Counted from the stretch's first letter, positions 34,132 to 43,497 are shown. The stretch: DNA of 64,000 nt from Streptomyces sp. NBC_00178 (GCF_036206005.1 NZ_CP108143.1:6601501-6665500); one strand, 5' to 3'. Translations and numbers: made by a program. The notes: generated by a model from the letters alone, not told the origin.

Positions 34132-35753
34132 GGGGCGTCTCCCGACCGGGGGGTCAGTGCGGCGGGGGCCAGCAGCTCCGCCGTCGTGTGGGTGGGTGCC
34201 TCCGGAAGGACGGGCAGGGTGAAGTGGATAAGCGTGCCCTCGGAGGGTGCCGGGTCCAGCCAGATCCGGCCACCGTGGAATTCGACGATCTTACGGCAGA
34301 GGGACAGCCCGATCCCGGTGCCTTCGTACTCGTCCCTGGCGTGCAGCCGCTGGAAGATGATGAACACCTTGTCGGCGAACTCCGGCGCGATGCCGATGCC
34401 GTTGTCGGCCACCGTGAGGTGCCAGTCGTCGTCCTCCCGCACACAGCCGACGGTGATCCGGCACGGCACGTCGGGCCTGCGGAACTTGATGGCGTTGCCG
34501 ATCAGGTTCTGCCAGACCATGGTGAGGGACGTGGAGTCCCCGAGCAGCTCCGGCAGCGGGTCCTCGCGGACCACGGTGGCCCCGGACTCGTCGACGGCCA
34601 GGGTCAGGTTGGACATCGCCCGGTCCAGGGAGCTCCCGAGGTCCACGGGCTTCCAGGTCTGCTGCACCCTGCCCACCCGGGAGAACGTCAGCAGGTCGTT
34701 GATCAGCACCTGCATCCGCTTGGCGCCGTCCACCGCGAAGTCGATGTACTGCCTGGCACGGTCGTCCAGCTGGGCGCTGTAGCGCTTCTCCAGCAGCTGG
34801 CAGAAGGACGCGACCTTCCGCAGCGGTTCCTGCAGGTCGTGTGAGGCGACGTAGGCGAACTGCTCCAGCTCGGAGTTGGACCGGCGCAGCTCCGCGGTCT
34901 GCTCGGCGAGCAGGGTCTCCCGCTCCTGGGACTCGTCCAGCTCGGCCACCAGACGACGGCGCATGTCCTCGGCCGCCGCGGCCACCGCCGTGACGTCCGA
35001 CGGACCGCTCACCTCGATCCTGCTCGAGAAGGAGCCCGACCGCACACGGTTCGACGCGGCGGTCAGAGCGTGCAGCGGCCGGCCCACCACGCGGTGGAGC
35101 AGCAGGCTCAGGGAGACGACGGCCAGCACGAAACCGGCCAGGAGTGCGACGAGGACCCGGTCGCGCGTCGTGCGCGCCTCCCCGAGCTCGGCGCGGGCCT
35201 TGTCCCGTGCGTCGTCCAGATGGCCCTGCTGGGCGGTGTAGAGGACGCGCAGGGCGTCGAACTCCGCCTTGCTGCGCAGGATGGGGCCGGACGACGCGCC
35301 GGTGGGTCCGCTCGCGCGCACGGCGGCGATGAGCGGCTCCGCGTGCTGCGTGCGCCACTCCCGGGCGGCCCCGGCGATCCGGTCCAGGTCCTCGGCGTAG
35401 GGCTGCTGGTGGTCGATCAGGGTGCGGACCCGCTCCAGCCGCTCCCGCTCGGCCTGCCTGCCCGCCTTGTAGGGCTCCAGGAACGACTGGTCGCCGGTGA
35501 GGGCGTAGCCGCGGACCCCCGTCTCCTGGTCGAGCAGCGAGTTCTGCAGCTGGAACGACGCGGAGCGGGCGGGCTGGATACGGTCCACCAGGTCCGTGGT
35601 GCGGTCGGAGATCCGGGAGAGGACGAGCCCGCCGATGACGAGGCACGCGCAGACCACCACGACGAAACCGGCGAGGATCAGATGGACCCAGTTCTGCACC
35701 GACAGCCGCGCCATGGGTCCGGGCCGCGTGCCCGATGGCTTCCCAGTGGTCAT
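34128..35753 (-). CDS. CHASE3 sensor histidine kinase
   Basis: 541 residues: first membrane segment (about 20-40), periplasmic CHASE3 domain with the typical QLQNSLLDQETGVRGYALTG, second membrane segment (about 200-220), HAMP, HisKA with ASHDLQEPLRKVASF, and HATPase with VWQNLIGNAIKF and DNGIGI/GTGIGLSLC. All kinase boxes look intact. It is the middle gene of a phosphatase-kinase-regulator operon with 4-base overlaps. The signal is unknown. Confidence 0.92.
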   Translation of the reverse strand: MTTGKPSGTRPGPMARLSVQNWVHLILAGFVVVVCACLVIGGLVLSRISDRTTDLVDRIQPARSASFQLQNSLLDQETGVRGYALTGDQSFLEPYKAGRQAERERLERVRTLIDHQQPYAEDLDRIAGAAREWRTQHAEPLIAAVRASGPTGASSGPILRSKAEFDALRVLYTAQQGHLDDARDKARAELGEARTTRDRVLVALLAGFVLAVVSLSLLLHRVVGRPLHALTAASNRVRSGSFSSRIEVSGPSDVTAVAAAAEDMRRRLVAELDESQERETLLAEQTAELRRSNSELEQFAYVASHDLQEPLRKVASFCQLLEKRYSAQLDDRARQYIDFAVDGAKRMQVLINDLLTFSRVGRVQQTWKPVDLGSSLDRAMSNLTLAVDESGATVVREDPLPELLGDSTSLTMVWQNLIGNAIKFRRPDVPCRITVGCVREDDDWHLTVADNGIGIAPEFADKVFIIFQRLHARDEYEGTGIGLSLCRKIVEFHGGRIWLDPAPSEGTLIHFTLPVLPEAPTHTTAELLAPAALTPRSGDAP

Positions 35754-37006
35754 GTAGTGGCCCTCCAGCCCAGATGGAGGACAGCGACGTCGTCCGCCAG
35801 TCCGCCGTACGGTGCCGCGCTCGCGGTGGCCTCCGCGACCAGTGAGTCCACGAACGCGCTCGGTTCCAGCGCCCCGTTCTTCGCCGCCATCGCCAGAAGT
35901 CCTTCCTCGCCCAGTCGTGACTTGGGCCCCGTACGCCCCTCGAACAGGCCGTCGGTGAACAGGACCAGCTCACTGTCGGGGGACAGGTCCAGCTCGGTGA
36001 TCGTCCAGCGGCCCGCGCCGGGAAGCAGTCCGAGGGCCATGCCCATGTCGGGCTCAACCCACCCGACGTCCGTGCCGCGCCGCAGCAGCAGTCCCGGGTG
36101 CCCGGCGCGCGCGACGTACACGCGGTCCCTGCTCGGCGGGAACACCAGCGTGGTCACCGTGGCGAACACATGGGGGTCGGACCGCTCGGCGACGAGTATC
36201 TCCTCCAGGAGGCCGATCTTCTCCAGCTGGTTGACCCCGGTCAGGACGGCCGTGCGCCACGCCACGCGGAGACAGACCCCGAGGGCGGCCTCCGCGGCAC
36301 CGTGGCCCGACACGTCGCCGATCACCGCGTGCACCGCGCCGTCGGCGGTCTGCACCACGTCGTAGAAGTCGCCGCTGAGCAGTCCGTGGGCGCGTCCGGC
36401 CTCGTAGCGGGCCGAGACCCGGAAACTGTCGTCGAGCAGCAGCGGAATGGGCAGCAGGGCGCGTTCGAGCCGTGCGTTCTCCTGCTCGATCAGCCTGCTC
36501 GTCCGCAAGGCGGCGGCCGACCGCTCGGCGTGCTTGCGCTGGAGGGCGTACCGGACGGCGCGGCCGAGGGCCTCGGGGTCGATCCGGCCCTTCACGAGGT
36601 AGTCCTGGGCGCCGTGCGCCACCGCGGACAGCCCGGTCCCGGACTCGGCCATGCCCGTCAGCACGACGATCGCCGCGTCGGGCGCCGACTCGACGAGCCG
36701 GCGTACGGCGTCGGGGCCGTTCACGTCCGGCAGGTGGAGATCCAGCAGGACGCAGACCGGAGTGCGGCAGGACACCAGGAACCGCCGGGCCTCGGCCAGC
36801 GTCTTGCACCACGTGAGCGGGGCGTCCAGTTCGCTGTCGCTGAGCATCTCCTCCACGAGGAGCGCGTCACCCGCGTCGTCCTCGACCAGGAGCAGGGTCG
36901 CGTCGATGTCCCAGACGGACACGTCGGCAGGGGCGAGCGCCCTCTGCTGCTCCGGGACACGTCTCGGATCGGCCACACGCGCAGAGGTGTCCAACGGCTC
37001 GCTCAC
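35750..37006 (-). CDS. Receiver-PP2C (SpoIIE/RsbU-like) phosphatase
   Basis: 418 residues. An N-terminal receiver domain (VEDDAGD, VLLDLHLPDVNG) is linked by a helical segment to a SpoIIE/PP2C phosphatase domain (GLLSGDFYDVVQ, IGDVSGHG, LFTDGLFEGR, DDVAVLHL). Such enzymes dephosphorylate anti-anti-sigma proteins under control of receiver phosphorylation. The GTG at 37006 fits the GGAGGGGGTGGAG upstream better than the longer start at 37039. First gene of the operon. Confidence 0.9.
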   Translation of the reverse strand: MSEPLDTSARVADPRRVPEQQRALAPADVSVWDIDATLLLVEDDAGDALLVEEMLSDSELDAPLTWCKTLAEARRFLVSCRTPVCVLLDLHLPDVNGPDAVRRLVESAPDAAIVVLTGMAESGTGLSAVAHGAQDYLVKGRIDPEALGRAVRYALQRKHAERSAAALRTSRLIEQENARLERALLPIPLLLDDSFRVSARYEAGRAHGLLSGDFYDVVQTADGAVHAVIGDVSGHGAAEAALGVCLRVAWRTAVLTGVNQLEKIGLLEEILVAERSDPHVFATVTTLVFPPSRDRVYVARAGHPGLLLRRGTDVGWVEPDMGMALGLLPGAGRWTITELDLSPDSELVLFTDGLFEGRTGPKSRLGEEGLLAMAAKNGALEPSAFVDSLVAEATASAAPYGGLADDVAVLHLGWRATT

Positions 37007-37067
37007 ACTCCACCCCCTCCGACGGACGGCTCGGGACACCCACGGCCGTTTCGGCAGGAAGCATATG

Positions 37068-37102
37068 TGACTGAGGCCCGGCGTCAGGCCGGGCCTCAGT
37101 CA
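37068..37102 (-). terminator. Strong hairpin after the sigma factor gene
   Basis: A perfect 15-bp stem (37068-37082 with 37088-37102) and a 5-base loop lie 21 bases past the stop of the minus-strand sigma gene. They separate it from the downstream phosphatase operon. Confidence 0.85.
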
Positions 37103-37123
37103 TTCGGATTCGTACGCCCCGGA

Positions 37124-38014
37124 TCAGGCTTCGACGCTCATGCCGGCCCGCAGGCGCGTCACGATCCGGCTGAGGAGCCGGGACACGTGCATCTGGGAGA
37201 CGCCCAGCTCAGCGCCGATCTGGGCCTGCGTCATCTCCAGGCCGAACCGCATCTGGACGATCCTGCGCTCACGGTCGTCCAACTGCTGCAGCAGGGGGGC
37301 CAGCGTGTGCAGGTTCTCGACGCTCTCCATGGCCGGGTCGTCCTCGCCGAGGAGGTCGGCGTACGCGCGCTGGTCGCTGCCCGACTCGCTGTCGGCGCTC
37401 GGGGTGTCCAGCGATCCGGCCGAGTAGCCGTTGGCGGCGACCAGGCCCTCGATGATCTCTTCCTCGGAGAGGTCCAGGTGCGCGGCGAGTTCGGCGACCG
37501 TCGGGTCGCGGTCGAGCTTGCCCGACAGCAGTTCCTTGGCCTTGGCCAGCTCGACGCGCAGCTCCTGGAGCCGCCGCGGCACGTGCACCGACCAGGTGGT
37601 GTCCCGGAAGAAACGCTTGATCTCGCCCACGATGTACGGCACCGCGAACGTGGCGAACTCCACCTCGCGCGACAGGTCGAACCGGTCGATGGCCTTGATC
37701 AGGCCGATGGTGCCGACCTGGATGATGTCCTCGGTGTCGTCCCCGCCCCGGTTGCGGAACCGCGAGGCGGCGAAGCGCACCAGTGAGAGATTCATCTCGA
37801 TGAGGGTGTTGCGCGCGTACTGGTACTCGTGGGTCCCCTCCTCCAGGGACTGGAGCCGGTCGAAGAACAGCTTCGACATGGCCCGCGCGTCCTGCGGGGC
37901 CACCTTGCCGGCGTCCTCGATCCACGGGAGAGCGGCCGTGCCGGAACCCTTGCCCGCCTCGTCGCACTGCGTCGCCGCCATGCCGATCGCTTCGGTGGTT
38001 CGCACTGCCGTCAT
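37124..38014 (-). CDS. SigB/SigF/SigG-family RNA polymerase sigma factor
   Basis: 296 residues. Region 2 is EDIIQVGTIGLIKAIDRFDLSREVEFATFAVPYIVGEIKRFFRD and region 4 ends QIGAELGVSQMHVSRLLSRI. The long actinobacterial region 3 is present. Family members direct stress and developmental transcription and are held by RsbW-type anti-sigma factors. GGGAGG lies 7 bases before the ATG. The nearby PP2C, kinase and RsbW-like genes on the same strand make a plausible control set. Confidence 0.93.
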   Translation of the reverse strand: MTAVRTTEAIGMAATQCDEAGKGSGTAALPWIEDAGKVAPQDARAMSKLFFDRLQSLEEGTHEYQYARNTLIEMNLSLVRFAASRFRNRGGDDTEDIIQVGTIGLIKAIDRFDLSREVEFATFAVPYIVGEIKRFFRDTTWSVHVPRRLQELRVELAKAKELLSGKLDRDPTVAELAAHLDLSEEEIIEGLVAANGYSAGSLDTPSADSESGSDQRAYADLLGEDDPAMESVENLHTLAPLLQQLDDRERRIVQMRFGLEMTQAQIGAELGVSQMHVSRLLSRIVTRLRAGMSVEA

Positions 38015-38261
38015 GGTGTCGCCCTCCCTGGAACCCGATGTGGTGATCCGCGCATGCCCGGCTTCCCGGATCTCATGCCTGCCGATCCCGAAGTTTTTCT
38101 CCCCGTTCCCATTTCTCGGGGCCGCCTGGCGCCGGTGCCGCCATCAGATGGAGGGATTCGGCACCTTTGGCGCTGATTTATGCCGCCTGATTCGCGGTGA
38201 CGTGTGAGGAGCGCCTCATTCCGGGCACGAGTGGTGTTTCCGGAGAGCAGAAGGAGGGGCC

Positions 38262-39725
38262 GTGAGCGACGTCGGCGCGGCAGGACAGAGGACGGTCACG
38301 ACGAGGATCCCGGCCCGGCTGGACCGGCTGCCCTGGTCCCGTTGGCACTGGATGATCGTCATCGGGCTCGGCACCGTCTGGATCCTCGACGGACTGGAGG
38401 TCACGGTCGTCGGGAACATCGCCAGCAGGCTCTCCGAGGAGGGCAGCGGACTGCCCATCAGCGGCGCCCAGGTGACCGGCATCGCCGCCGCGCTCTACGT
38501 GGCGGGGGCCTGCAGCGGAGCGCTGGTCTTCGGCTGGCTCACCGACCGCTACGGCCGCAAGAAGCTGTTCCTCATCACCCTCGCCGTCTATCTGGCGGCC
38601 ACCGCACTCACCGCGGTCTCCTTCTCGGCCTGGTGGTTCTTCCTCTTCCGCTTCCTCACCGGCTTCGGCATCGGCGGAGAATACGCGGCCATCAACTCGG
38701 CCATCGACGAACTGATCCCGAGCAGGTACCGGGGCCGGGTCGACCTCATCATCAACGGAAGTTTCTGGCTCGGGGCGGTGGCCGGCTCCCTTCTCTCCGT
38801 GGTGGCGCTGAACACCGACATCTTCCCCAAGGACGTCGGCTGGCGGCTCACCTTCGCCCTCGGCGTCGTCCTCGGCCTCGTCATCCTGCTGGTACGCCGC
38901 CATGTGCCCGAGAGCCCGCGCTGGATGTTCATCCACGGGCGCGACGAGGAGGCGGAGAAGCTCGTCGACTCGGTGGAGCACGAGGTCGAGGACGAGACCG
39001 GTACGCGCCTGCCGCAGGCAGAGCCCGCCATCACCGTCCGGCAGCGCGAGAGCATCGGCTTCGGTCTCATCGCCCGGACGGTCTTCCGTTCCTATCCGAA
39101 GCGGGCGGTCCTCGGGCTCGCCCTCTTCGTCGGCCAGGCCTTCCTCTACAACGCCATCACCTTCGGGTTCGGATCGATCCTGGTGACGTTCTTCGACGTG
39201 TCGAGCGGAACCACCGGCTACTACTTCGCCGTCATCGCGTTCTGCAACTTCCTGGGGCCGCTCCTCCTCGGCCGCTTCTTCGACACCGTCGGGCGCAGGC
39301 CGATGATCGCGGGGACGTACATCCTGTCCGGCCTCCTGCTGTTCGGGACGGCGGGACTGTTCGGGGCCGGGGCGCTCACCGCCGTCACCATGACCGGCTG
39401 CTGGTGTCTGGTCCTGTTCGTCGCGTCCGCGGGAGCCAGTTCCGCCTACCTGACCGTCAGTGAGATCTTCCCCATGGAGACCCGGGCGATGGCCATCGCC
39501 TTCTTCTACGCGGTGGGCACGGCCGCCGGAGGCATCACGGGCCCGCTGGTCTTCGCCGACCTGACCGGCAGCGGTGTGGTGGGCGACACGGTCCTCGCGT
39601 TCTGCATCGGGGCGGCGCTCATGGTCGCGGCGGGACTGGTCGCCTCCTTCTTCGCGGTCGCCGCCGAGCAGAAGTCGCTGGAGGACATCGCGACCCCGCT
39701 GTCCGTCAGTGAGGGCAAGGGATGA
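38262..39725 (+). CDS. MFS transporter of the sugar-porter/metabolite-symporter type
   Basis: 487 residues with 12 membrane segments. GWLTDRYGRKK (loop 2-3), PESPRWMFIHGR (after segment 6) and GRFFDTVGRRPMIAG (loop 8-9) are typical of sugar or metabolite:H+ symporters. The GTG at 38262 has AAGGAGG upstream. The substrate cannot be told. Divergent from the sigma gene. Confidence 0.88.
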   Translation: MSDVGAAGQRTVTTRIPARLDRLPWSRWHWMIVIGLGTVWILDGLEVTVVGNIASRLSEEGSGLPISGAQVTGIAAALYVAGACSGALVFGWLTDRYGRKKLFLITLAVYLAATALTAVSFSAWWFFLFRFLTGFGIGGEYAAINSAIDELIPSRYRGRVDLIINGSFWLGAVAGSLLSVVALNTDIFPKDVGWRLTFALGVVLGLVILLVRRHVPESPRWMFIHGRDEEAEKLVDSVEHEVEDETGTRLPQAEPAITVRQRESIGFGLIARTVFRSYPKRAVLGLALFVGQAFLYNAITFGFGSILVTFFDVSSGTTGYYFAVIAFCNFLGPLLLGRFFDTVGRRPMIAGTYILSGLLLFGTAGLFGAGALTAVTMTGCWCLVLFVASAGASSAYLTVSEIFPMETRAMAIAFFYAVGTAAGGITGPLVFADLTGSGVVGDTVLAFCIGAALMVAAGLVASFFAVAAEQKSLEDIATPLSVSEGKG

Positions 39726-39854
39726 CGGCCGAACGGAACAAGGTCCGACTCATGGCAGACTTGACCGGGGCATTCGGCCCGTGGCGCGCCGGCCCCCGCC
39801 GGCTTCCCGCCGGACCCCCTCCCCACCGAAGCCCCGCCGAAGCCCTGCGGCGGC

Positions 39855-39876
39855 GCGAGTGACGAGTGACGAGTGA
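39855..39876. repeat. Three tandem copies of GAGTGAC before the SDR gene
   Basis: The heptamer GAGTGAC repeats three times head-to-tail in the short gap before the ribosome-binding site of the downstream gene. Confidence 0.8.
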
Positions 39877-39889
39877 CAGAGGAACGGCG

Positions 39890-41380
39890 ATGACGGTGAC
39901 AGAGGACAGCCCGGAGCTCGCTCCCGGTACCGACGAGTTCGGTCCCGGTGTCGACCCGGAGCGGCTGGCCGTCTGCCTGAGCGTGCTGGACGAGCTGAAC
40001 ACCATCGAGGTGGACCACCCCGACGCCGTCGCCGTGCGCCGGGCCACCGCCGGCATCTACCGCACCGTGAAGCAGCGCCGCCGCCAGGAGCGGCGGGCCG
40101 CGAAGACCGCGCACGACAAGGCGGTCACCGAGGCCACGGCGACCGGTTCCGCCGAACGCATCGACGACGAGACGCAGGGGGTCCTTCCCTCCTCCTCGGC
40201 CACCGCCGAGATCGCGGGCATCCTCCAGCGCCCGCGGTCCTGCTACATCTGCAAGACGCGCTACGTCGAGGTGGACGCCTTCTACCACCAGCTCTGCCAG
40301 TCGTGCGCCAAGGAGAACCGGGACCGGCGCGACGCCCGCACGGACCTCACGGGACGCCGCGCCCTGCTCACCGGTGGCCGGGCGAAGATCGGCATGTACA
40401 TCGCCCTGCGGCTGCTGCGCGACGGTGCGCACACCACCATCACGACGCGCTTCCCCAACGACGCGATCCGCCGCTTCAAGGCGATGCCCGACAGCGACGA
40501 CTGGATCCACCGCCTGAAGATCGTCGGCATAGACCTGCGCGACCCGGCCCAGGTCGTCGCCCTCGCCGACTCGGTCGCCGCGGAGGGCCCGCTGGACATC
40601 CTGATCAACAACGCCGCGCAGACCGTACGCCGCTCCCCGCAGGCGTACAGCGAACTGCTCGGTGCCGAGTCCGCGCCGCTGCCCGCGGGTGAGCTCCCCG
40701 CCGCCGAGGTCATCGGGACGTTCGGCAGCGGCACGGTCGACCGCGTGGCCGCCCTGCCCGCCGCGCGCCGGGAGAGCCAGGGGCTCAGCGCGCAGGACAT
40801 CACGGATCTCGCGCTGGTCACCGGGTCCGCCTCCCCGGCGCGTATCGCCGCCGGCACCGCGATCGACGCGGGCGGTCTCGTCCCGGACCTGCACGACACC
40901 AACAGCTGGATCCAGACCGTCGACGAGGTCGAGCCGATCGAGCTCCTCGAGGTCCAGCTCTGCAATTCGACCGCGCCCTTCATCCTGATCAGCCGGCTGC
41001 GTCCGGCGATGGCCAGGACGGCGTCGAAGCGCGCCTACGTGGTCAACGTCTCCGCGATGGAGGGCGTGTTCGGCCGCGGTTACAAGGGCGCGGGCCACCC
41101 GCACACGAACATGGCCAAGGCGGCGCTGAACATGCTGACCCGCACCAGCGCCCAGGAGATGTTCGAGAAGGACGGCATCCTGATGACGGCCGTGGACACC
41201 GGCTGGATCACGGACGAGCGCCCGCACCCCGACAAGATGCGCCTCGCCGAGGAGGGTTTCCACGCGCCCCTCGACCTCGTCGACGGCGCGGCGCGGGTCT
41301 ACGACCCGATCGTCCGCGGTGAAGAGGGCGAGGACCTGTACGGCTGCTTCCTCAAGGACTACGCGCCCGCCGGCTGGTGA
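39890..41380 (+). CDS. Zinc-ribbon SDR-family protein lacking the catalytic Tyr
   Basis: 496 residues. An N-terminal helical region is followed by a CxxC-x14-CxxC zinc-ribbon-like motif (Cys118, 121, 136, 139) and then a Rossmann short-chain dehydrogenase domain (LLTGGRAKIGMYIA, LINNAAQT). A roughly 90-residue insertion (about 265-350) precedes the catalytic region. Ser388 and Lys410 are present, but the position four before Lys (normally Tyr) is Thr406; a Tyr at 398 is out of register. It may use different chemistry or only bind a nucleotide. GAGGAA precedes the ATG at 39890. Confidence 0.8.
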   Translation: MTVTEDSPELAPGTDEFGPGVDPERLAVCLSVLDELNTIEVDHPDAVAVRRATAGIYRTVKQRRRQERRAAKTAHDKAVTEATATGSAERIDDETQGVLPSSSATAEIAGILQRPRSCYICKTRYVEVDAFYHQLCQSCAKENRDRRDARTDLTGRRALLTGGRAKIGMYIALRLLRDGAHTTITTRFPNDAIRRFKAMPDSDDWIHRLKIVGIDLRDPAQVVALADSVAAEGPLDILINNAAQTVRRSPQAYSELLGAESAPLPAGELPAAEVIGTFGSGTVDRVAALPAARRESQGLSAQDITDLALVTGSASPARIAAGTAIDAGGLVPDLHDTNSWIQTVDEVEPIELLEVQLCNSTAPFILISRLRPAMARTASKRAYVVNVSAMEGVFGRGYKGAGHPHTNMAKAALNMLTRTSAQEMFEKDGILMTAVDTGWITDERPHPDKMRLAEEGFHAPLDLVDGAARVYDPIVRGEEGEDLYGCFLKDYAPAGW

Positions 41381-41798
41381 CCGCAGGTCCCCTCCGGCCC
41401 GCCCCGGCCCTTGGGTTCCTCCCGTTCTTCCGGCCTCTCCCGCACCCTCGGTGTCCTCTGCACCGCAGGTCACGCGGGTGGACAGGTCACACGGCGACGA
41501 CCCCGCGATTGCGGGGTCGTCGCCGTTCCTGTTGGCTGAAAGTGACCCAGGCCACACGTTCTGTCGAGCGGGATGGCGCTCATTTGGTTAGTCTGAGGTG
41601 AACGGACGCCACCAAGGAACCCACAAATCTTCCTCGGCCGTCCCGGGACAGGTCTTTATGCAGGCCGACGTCCCGCCCCGTACCGGCGCCACCGCGACCG
41701 AACTGTTTCTGCCCCTGCCCCCAGAGGGCGGTCGACACGGTTCTCACAGCCGCAGCGTCGCCACCGCCCCGGGGATACGCGACACGAAGGAGTCCGCG
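41381..41798 (+). promoter_or_regulatory. Intergenic region with terminator and a possible iron-box-like promoter
   Basis: After the SDR terminator, bases 41583-41601 match the actinobacterial DmdR/IdeR iron box (19-bp interrupted palindrome) at about 13 of 19 positions and include a -10-like TAGTCT. No gene is convincing before 41799. Confidence 0.3.
41492..41525 (+). terminator. Hairpin terminator after the SDR gene
   Basis: A perfect 15-bp stem (41492-41506 with 41511-41525), a 4-base loop and a short T-rich run follow the SDR gene. Confidence 0.85.
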
Positions 41799-41972
41799 GT
41801 GACACCTGAGATGACCAAGAGCGAGACGCGCCCGGCCGACAAGGCCCGGGAGCGGAACGGCCGGCCCGAGAAGCTCCGCAACATCGAGGTCTGGGCCCGG
41901 TCCGCCCCGATCAGGCTGGCCGGATACGAGGACGACCTCGCCGAGCCGCACATCCTGCCCGGCATCGACTGA
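41799..41972 (+). CDS. 57-residue small protein with a distinctive C-terminus
   Basis: Starts MTPEMTKSETRPADKARERN and ends IRLAGYEDDLAEPHILPGID. GAAGGAG lies 6 bases before the GTG at 41799. Its size, charged N-terminal half and conserved-looking, different C-terminal half resemble a small regulator or a peptide precursor, but no modifying enzyme is adjacent. I do not recognise the family. A longer in-frame start at 41598 would add 67 residues of poor codon bias. Confidence 0.55.
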   Translation: MTPEMTKSETRPADKARERNGRPEKLRNIEVWARSAPIRLAGYEDDLAEPHILPGID

Positions 41973-41999
41973 ACCCTGCGGTCGCCCCGTACGGCGCTC

Positions 42000-42037
42000 G
42001 GCTCCGGCCCCCGTCCTCCGGGACGGGGGCCGGAGCC
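42000..42037. terminator. Bidirectional hairpin between the small protein and the LMF gene
   Basis: A 17-bp perfect stem with a 4-base loop (42000-42016 and 42021-42037) sits between two convergent genes. Confidence 0.85.
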
Positions 42038-42057
42038 CTGTCGGGCCCCGGCCGTGT

Positions 42058-43497
42058 TCAGCGCGTCCCGTCGTCCGGCCGGAGCGGAACCGGCCGGGCC
42101 ATCGGCCGCATGAAGTCGCGTACGTAGGTCCGCTCCCACCAGCGGCCGGTGGTGCGCAGTTCCCGCAGGTCCGTGAAGCGGTAGTGGAAGACCCTGGCCC
42201 GGATGTGCGCGGGCGGCCCCTCGGGGAACGGATTGTGGCCCAGGAGCCGCAGTGTGTCGCGGTCGCCCCGCAGCAGCCGCTCGACGAACGGCTCGAACCA
42301 GGGGCGCGCGTAGGCCGGCGAGAGCGCCGCGAACCACATCATCCAGTCCAGCCGCAGGTGGTAAGGGGCGAACTGGCGAGGAAGCCTGCGCGGGTCGCCG
42401 GGTTTTCCGCGGAAGCCGTAGGCGAGCCAGCGCGTTCCCTCGTGCACCACCGGATCGCGGGTCCCCTCGACCACCACCTCCAGGCGCATCCGGCTGATGC
42501 TTCCGAAGGCCCCGTAGGTGTTGACCAGGTGCAGCGGGTCGAAGGACCGGTTCATCGCCTGACGGCGGGAGACCAGGTTGCGTGCCGGCCGGTGGCTGAG
42601 CAGCACGACCAGTGCCGTGACCCCGCACACCACCACCTCGTACCAGAGCGGTGGCGCGGCCTGGGCGGGCGGGGGACCGGCGATCGGCGACCAGTCGACC
42701 GCGGCGAGGGCGAGCACGATCGTCAGCCAGTTCAGCCACGCGAAGTTCCCTGACAGAACCAGCCACAGCTGGGTGACCACCATCAGCCCCGCTGCGCCGC
42801 TCGCCACCGGCTGGGGGGTGAACAGCAGGAAGGGAAACACGAGTTGGGTCACGTGGTTGGCCGCCACCTCCACCCGGTGGACCGGTCTCGGCAGCCGGTG
42901 GAAGAACCAGCTCAGGGGGCCGGGCATGGGCTGTGTCTCGTGATGGAAGTCCAGGCAGGTCAGCCGTCGCCAGCATTCGTCCCCCCGGATCTTGATGAGC
43001 CCCGCCCCGAACTCGACCCGGAACAGCAGCCAGCGCAGGAGCCAGAGGACCAGCACGGGGGCCGCCGTGTCCGCGTTGCCGAGGAAGACGGCGAGGAAGC
43101 CGGTCTCCAGCAGGAGCGATTCCCACCCGAAGCCGTACCAGATCTGGCCGACCTGCACGATCGACAGGTACAGCACCCAGGGCACCGCCCACAGGGCCAT
43201 CGCGGCCCCCAGGGGCAGATGCGCGTCCGCCCCGGCGAGCAGGGCGAGCGAGACCGCGGCGCCCGTCCACGCGACCAGGGCGAAGAAGCGGTCGGAGTAG
43301 TGCAGGCGGAACAGCCCCGGAGCCGCGCGCCAGGAGGTGCTGCGCAGGAGATCGGGCGCGGGCAGCATGCCCCGGGCGCCGATCAGCGCCCGGAACTGAC
43401 GCGCGGCTGCGACGAACGCGACCAGATACACGGCGGCCAGGGAGCGCTGGAAGACCAGCCTGCTCAGCCAGTAGCCCTCGGCGGTGAACCACTCCAT
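42058..43497 (-). CDS. Lipase maturation factor (LMF)-family membrane protein
   Basis: 479 residues with about 10 membrane segments. The LMF hallmarks are QIWYGFGWESLLLETGFLA, RVEFGAGLIKIRGD-CW, TQPMPGPLSWFFHRLP and the C-terminal YRFTDLRELRTTGRWWER. In eukaryotes LMF1 assists lipase folding; the bacterial role is unsettled. The ATG at 43497 begins MEWFTAEGYWLSRLVF. Convergent with the small protein. Confidence 0.88.
   Translation of the reverse strand: MEWFTAEGYWLSRLVFQRSLAAVYLVAFVAAARQFRALIGARGMLPAPDLLRSTSWRAAPGLFRLHYSDRFFALVAWTGAAVSLALLAGADAHLPLGAAMALWAVPWVLYLSIVQVGQIWYGFGWESLLLETGFLAVFLGNADTAAPVLVLWLLRWLLFRVEFGAGLIKIRGDECWRRLTCLDFHHETQPMPGPLSWFFHRLPRPVHRVEVAANHVTQLVFPFLLFTPQPVASGAAGLMVVTQLWLVLSGNFAWLNWLTIVLALAAVDWSPIAGPPPAQAAPPLWYEVVVCGVTALVVLLSHRPARNLVSRRQAMNRSFDPLHLVNTYGAFGSISRMRLEVVVEGTRDPVVHEGTRWLAYGFRGKPGDPRRLPRQFAPYHLRLDWMMWFAALSPAYARPWFEPFVERLLRGDRDTLRLLGHNPFPEGPPAHIRARVFHYRFTDLRELRTTGRWWERTYVRDFMRPMARPVPLRPDDGTR

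Noticed and set aside
39506..41557. 683-codon open frame on the minus strand
   Set aside because: Antisense to the SDR gene; lacks homology and a ribosome-binding site.
41799..43497. Small protein plus LMF gene as a RiPP precursor and modifying enzyme pair
   Set aside because: The genes are convergent and separated by a strong terminator, and LMF proteins are not established RiPP enzymes; kept only as an open question.
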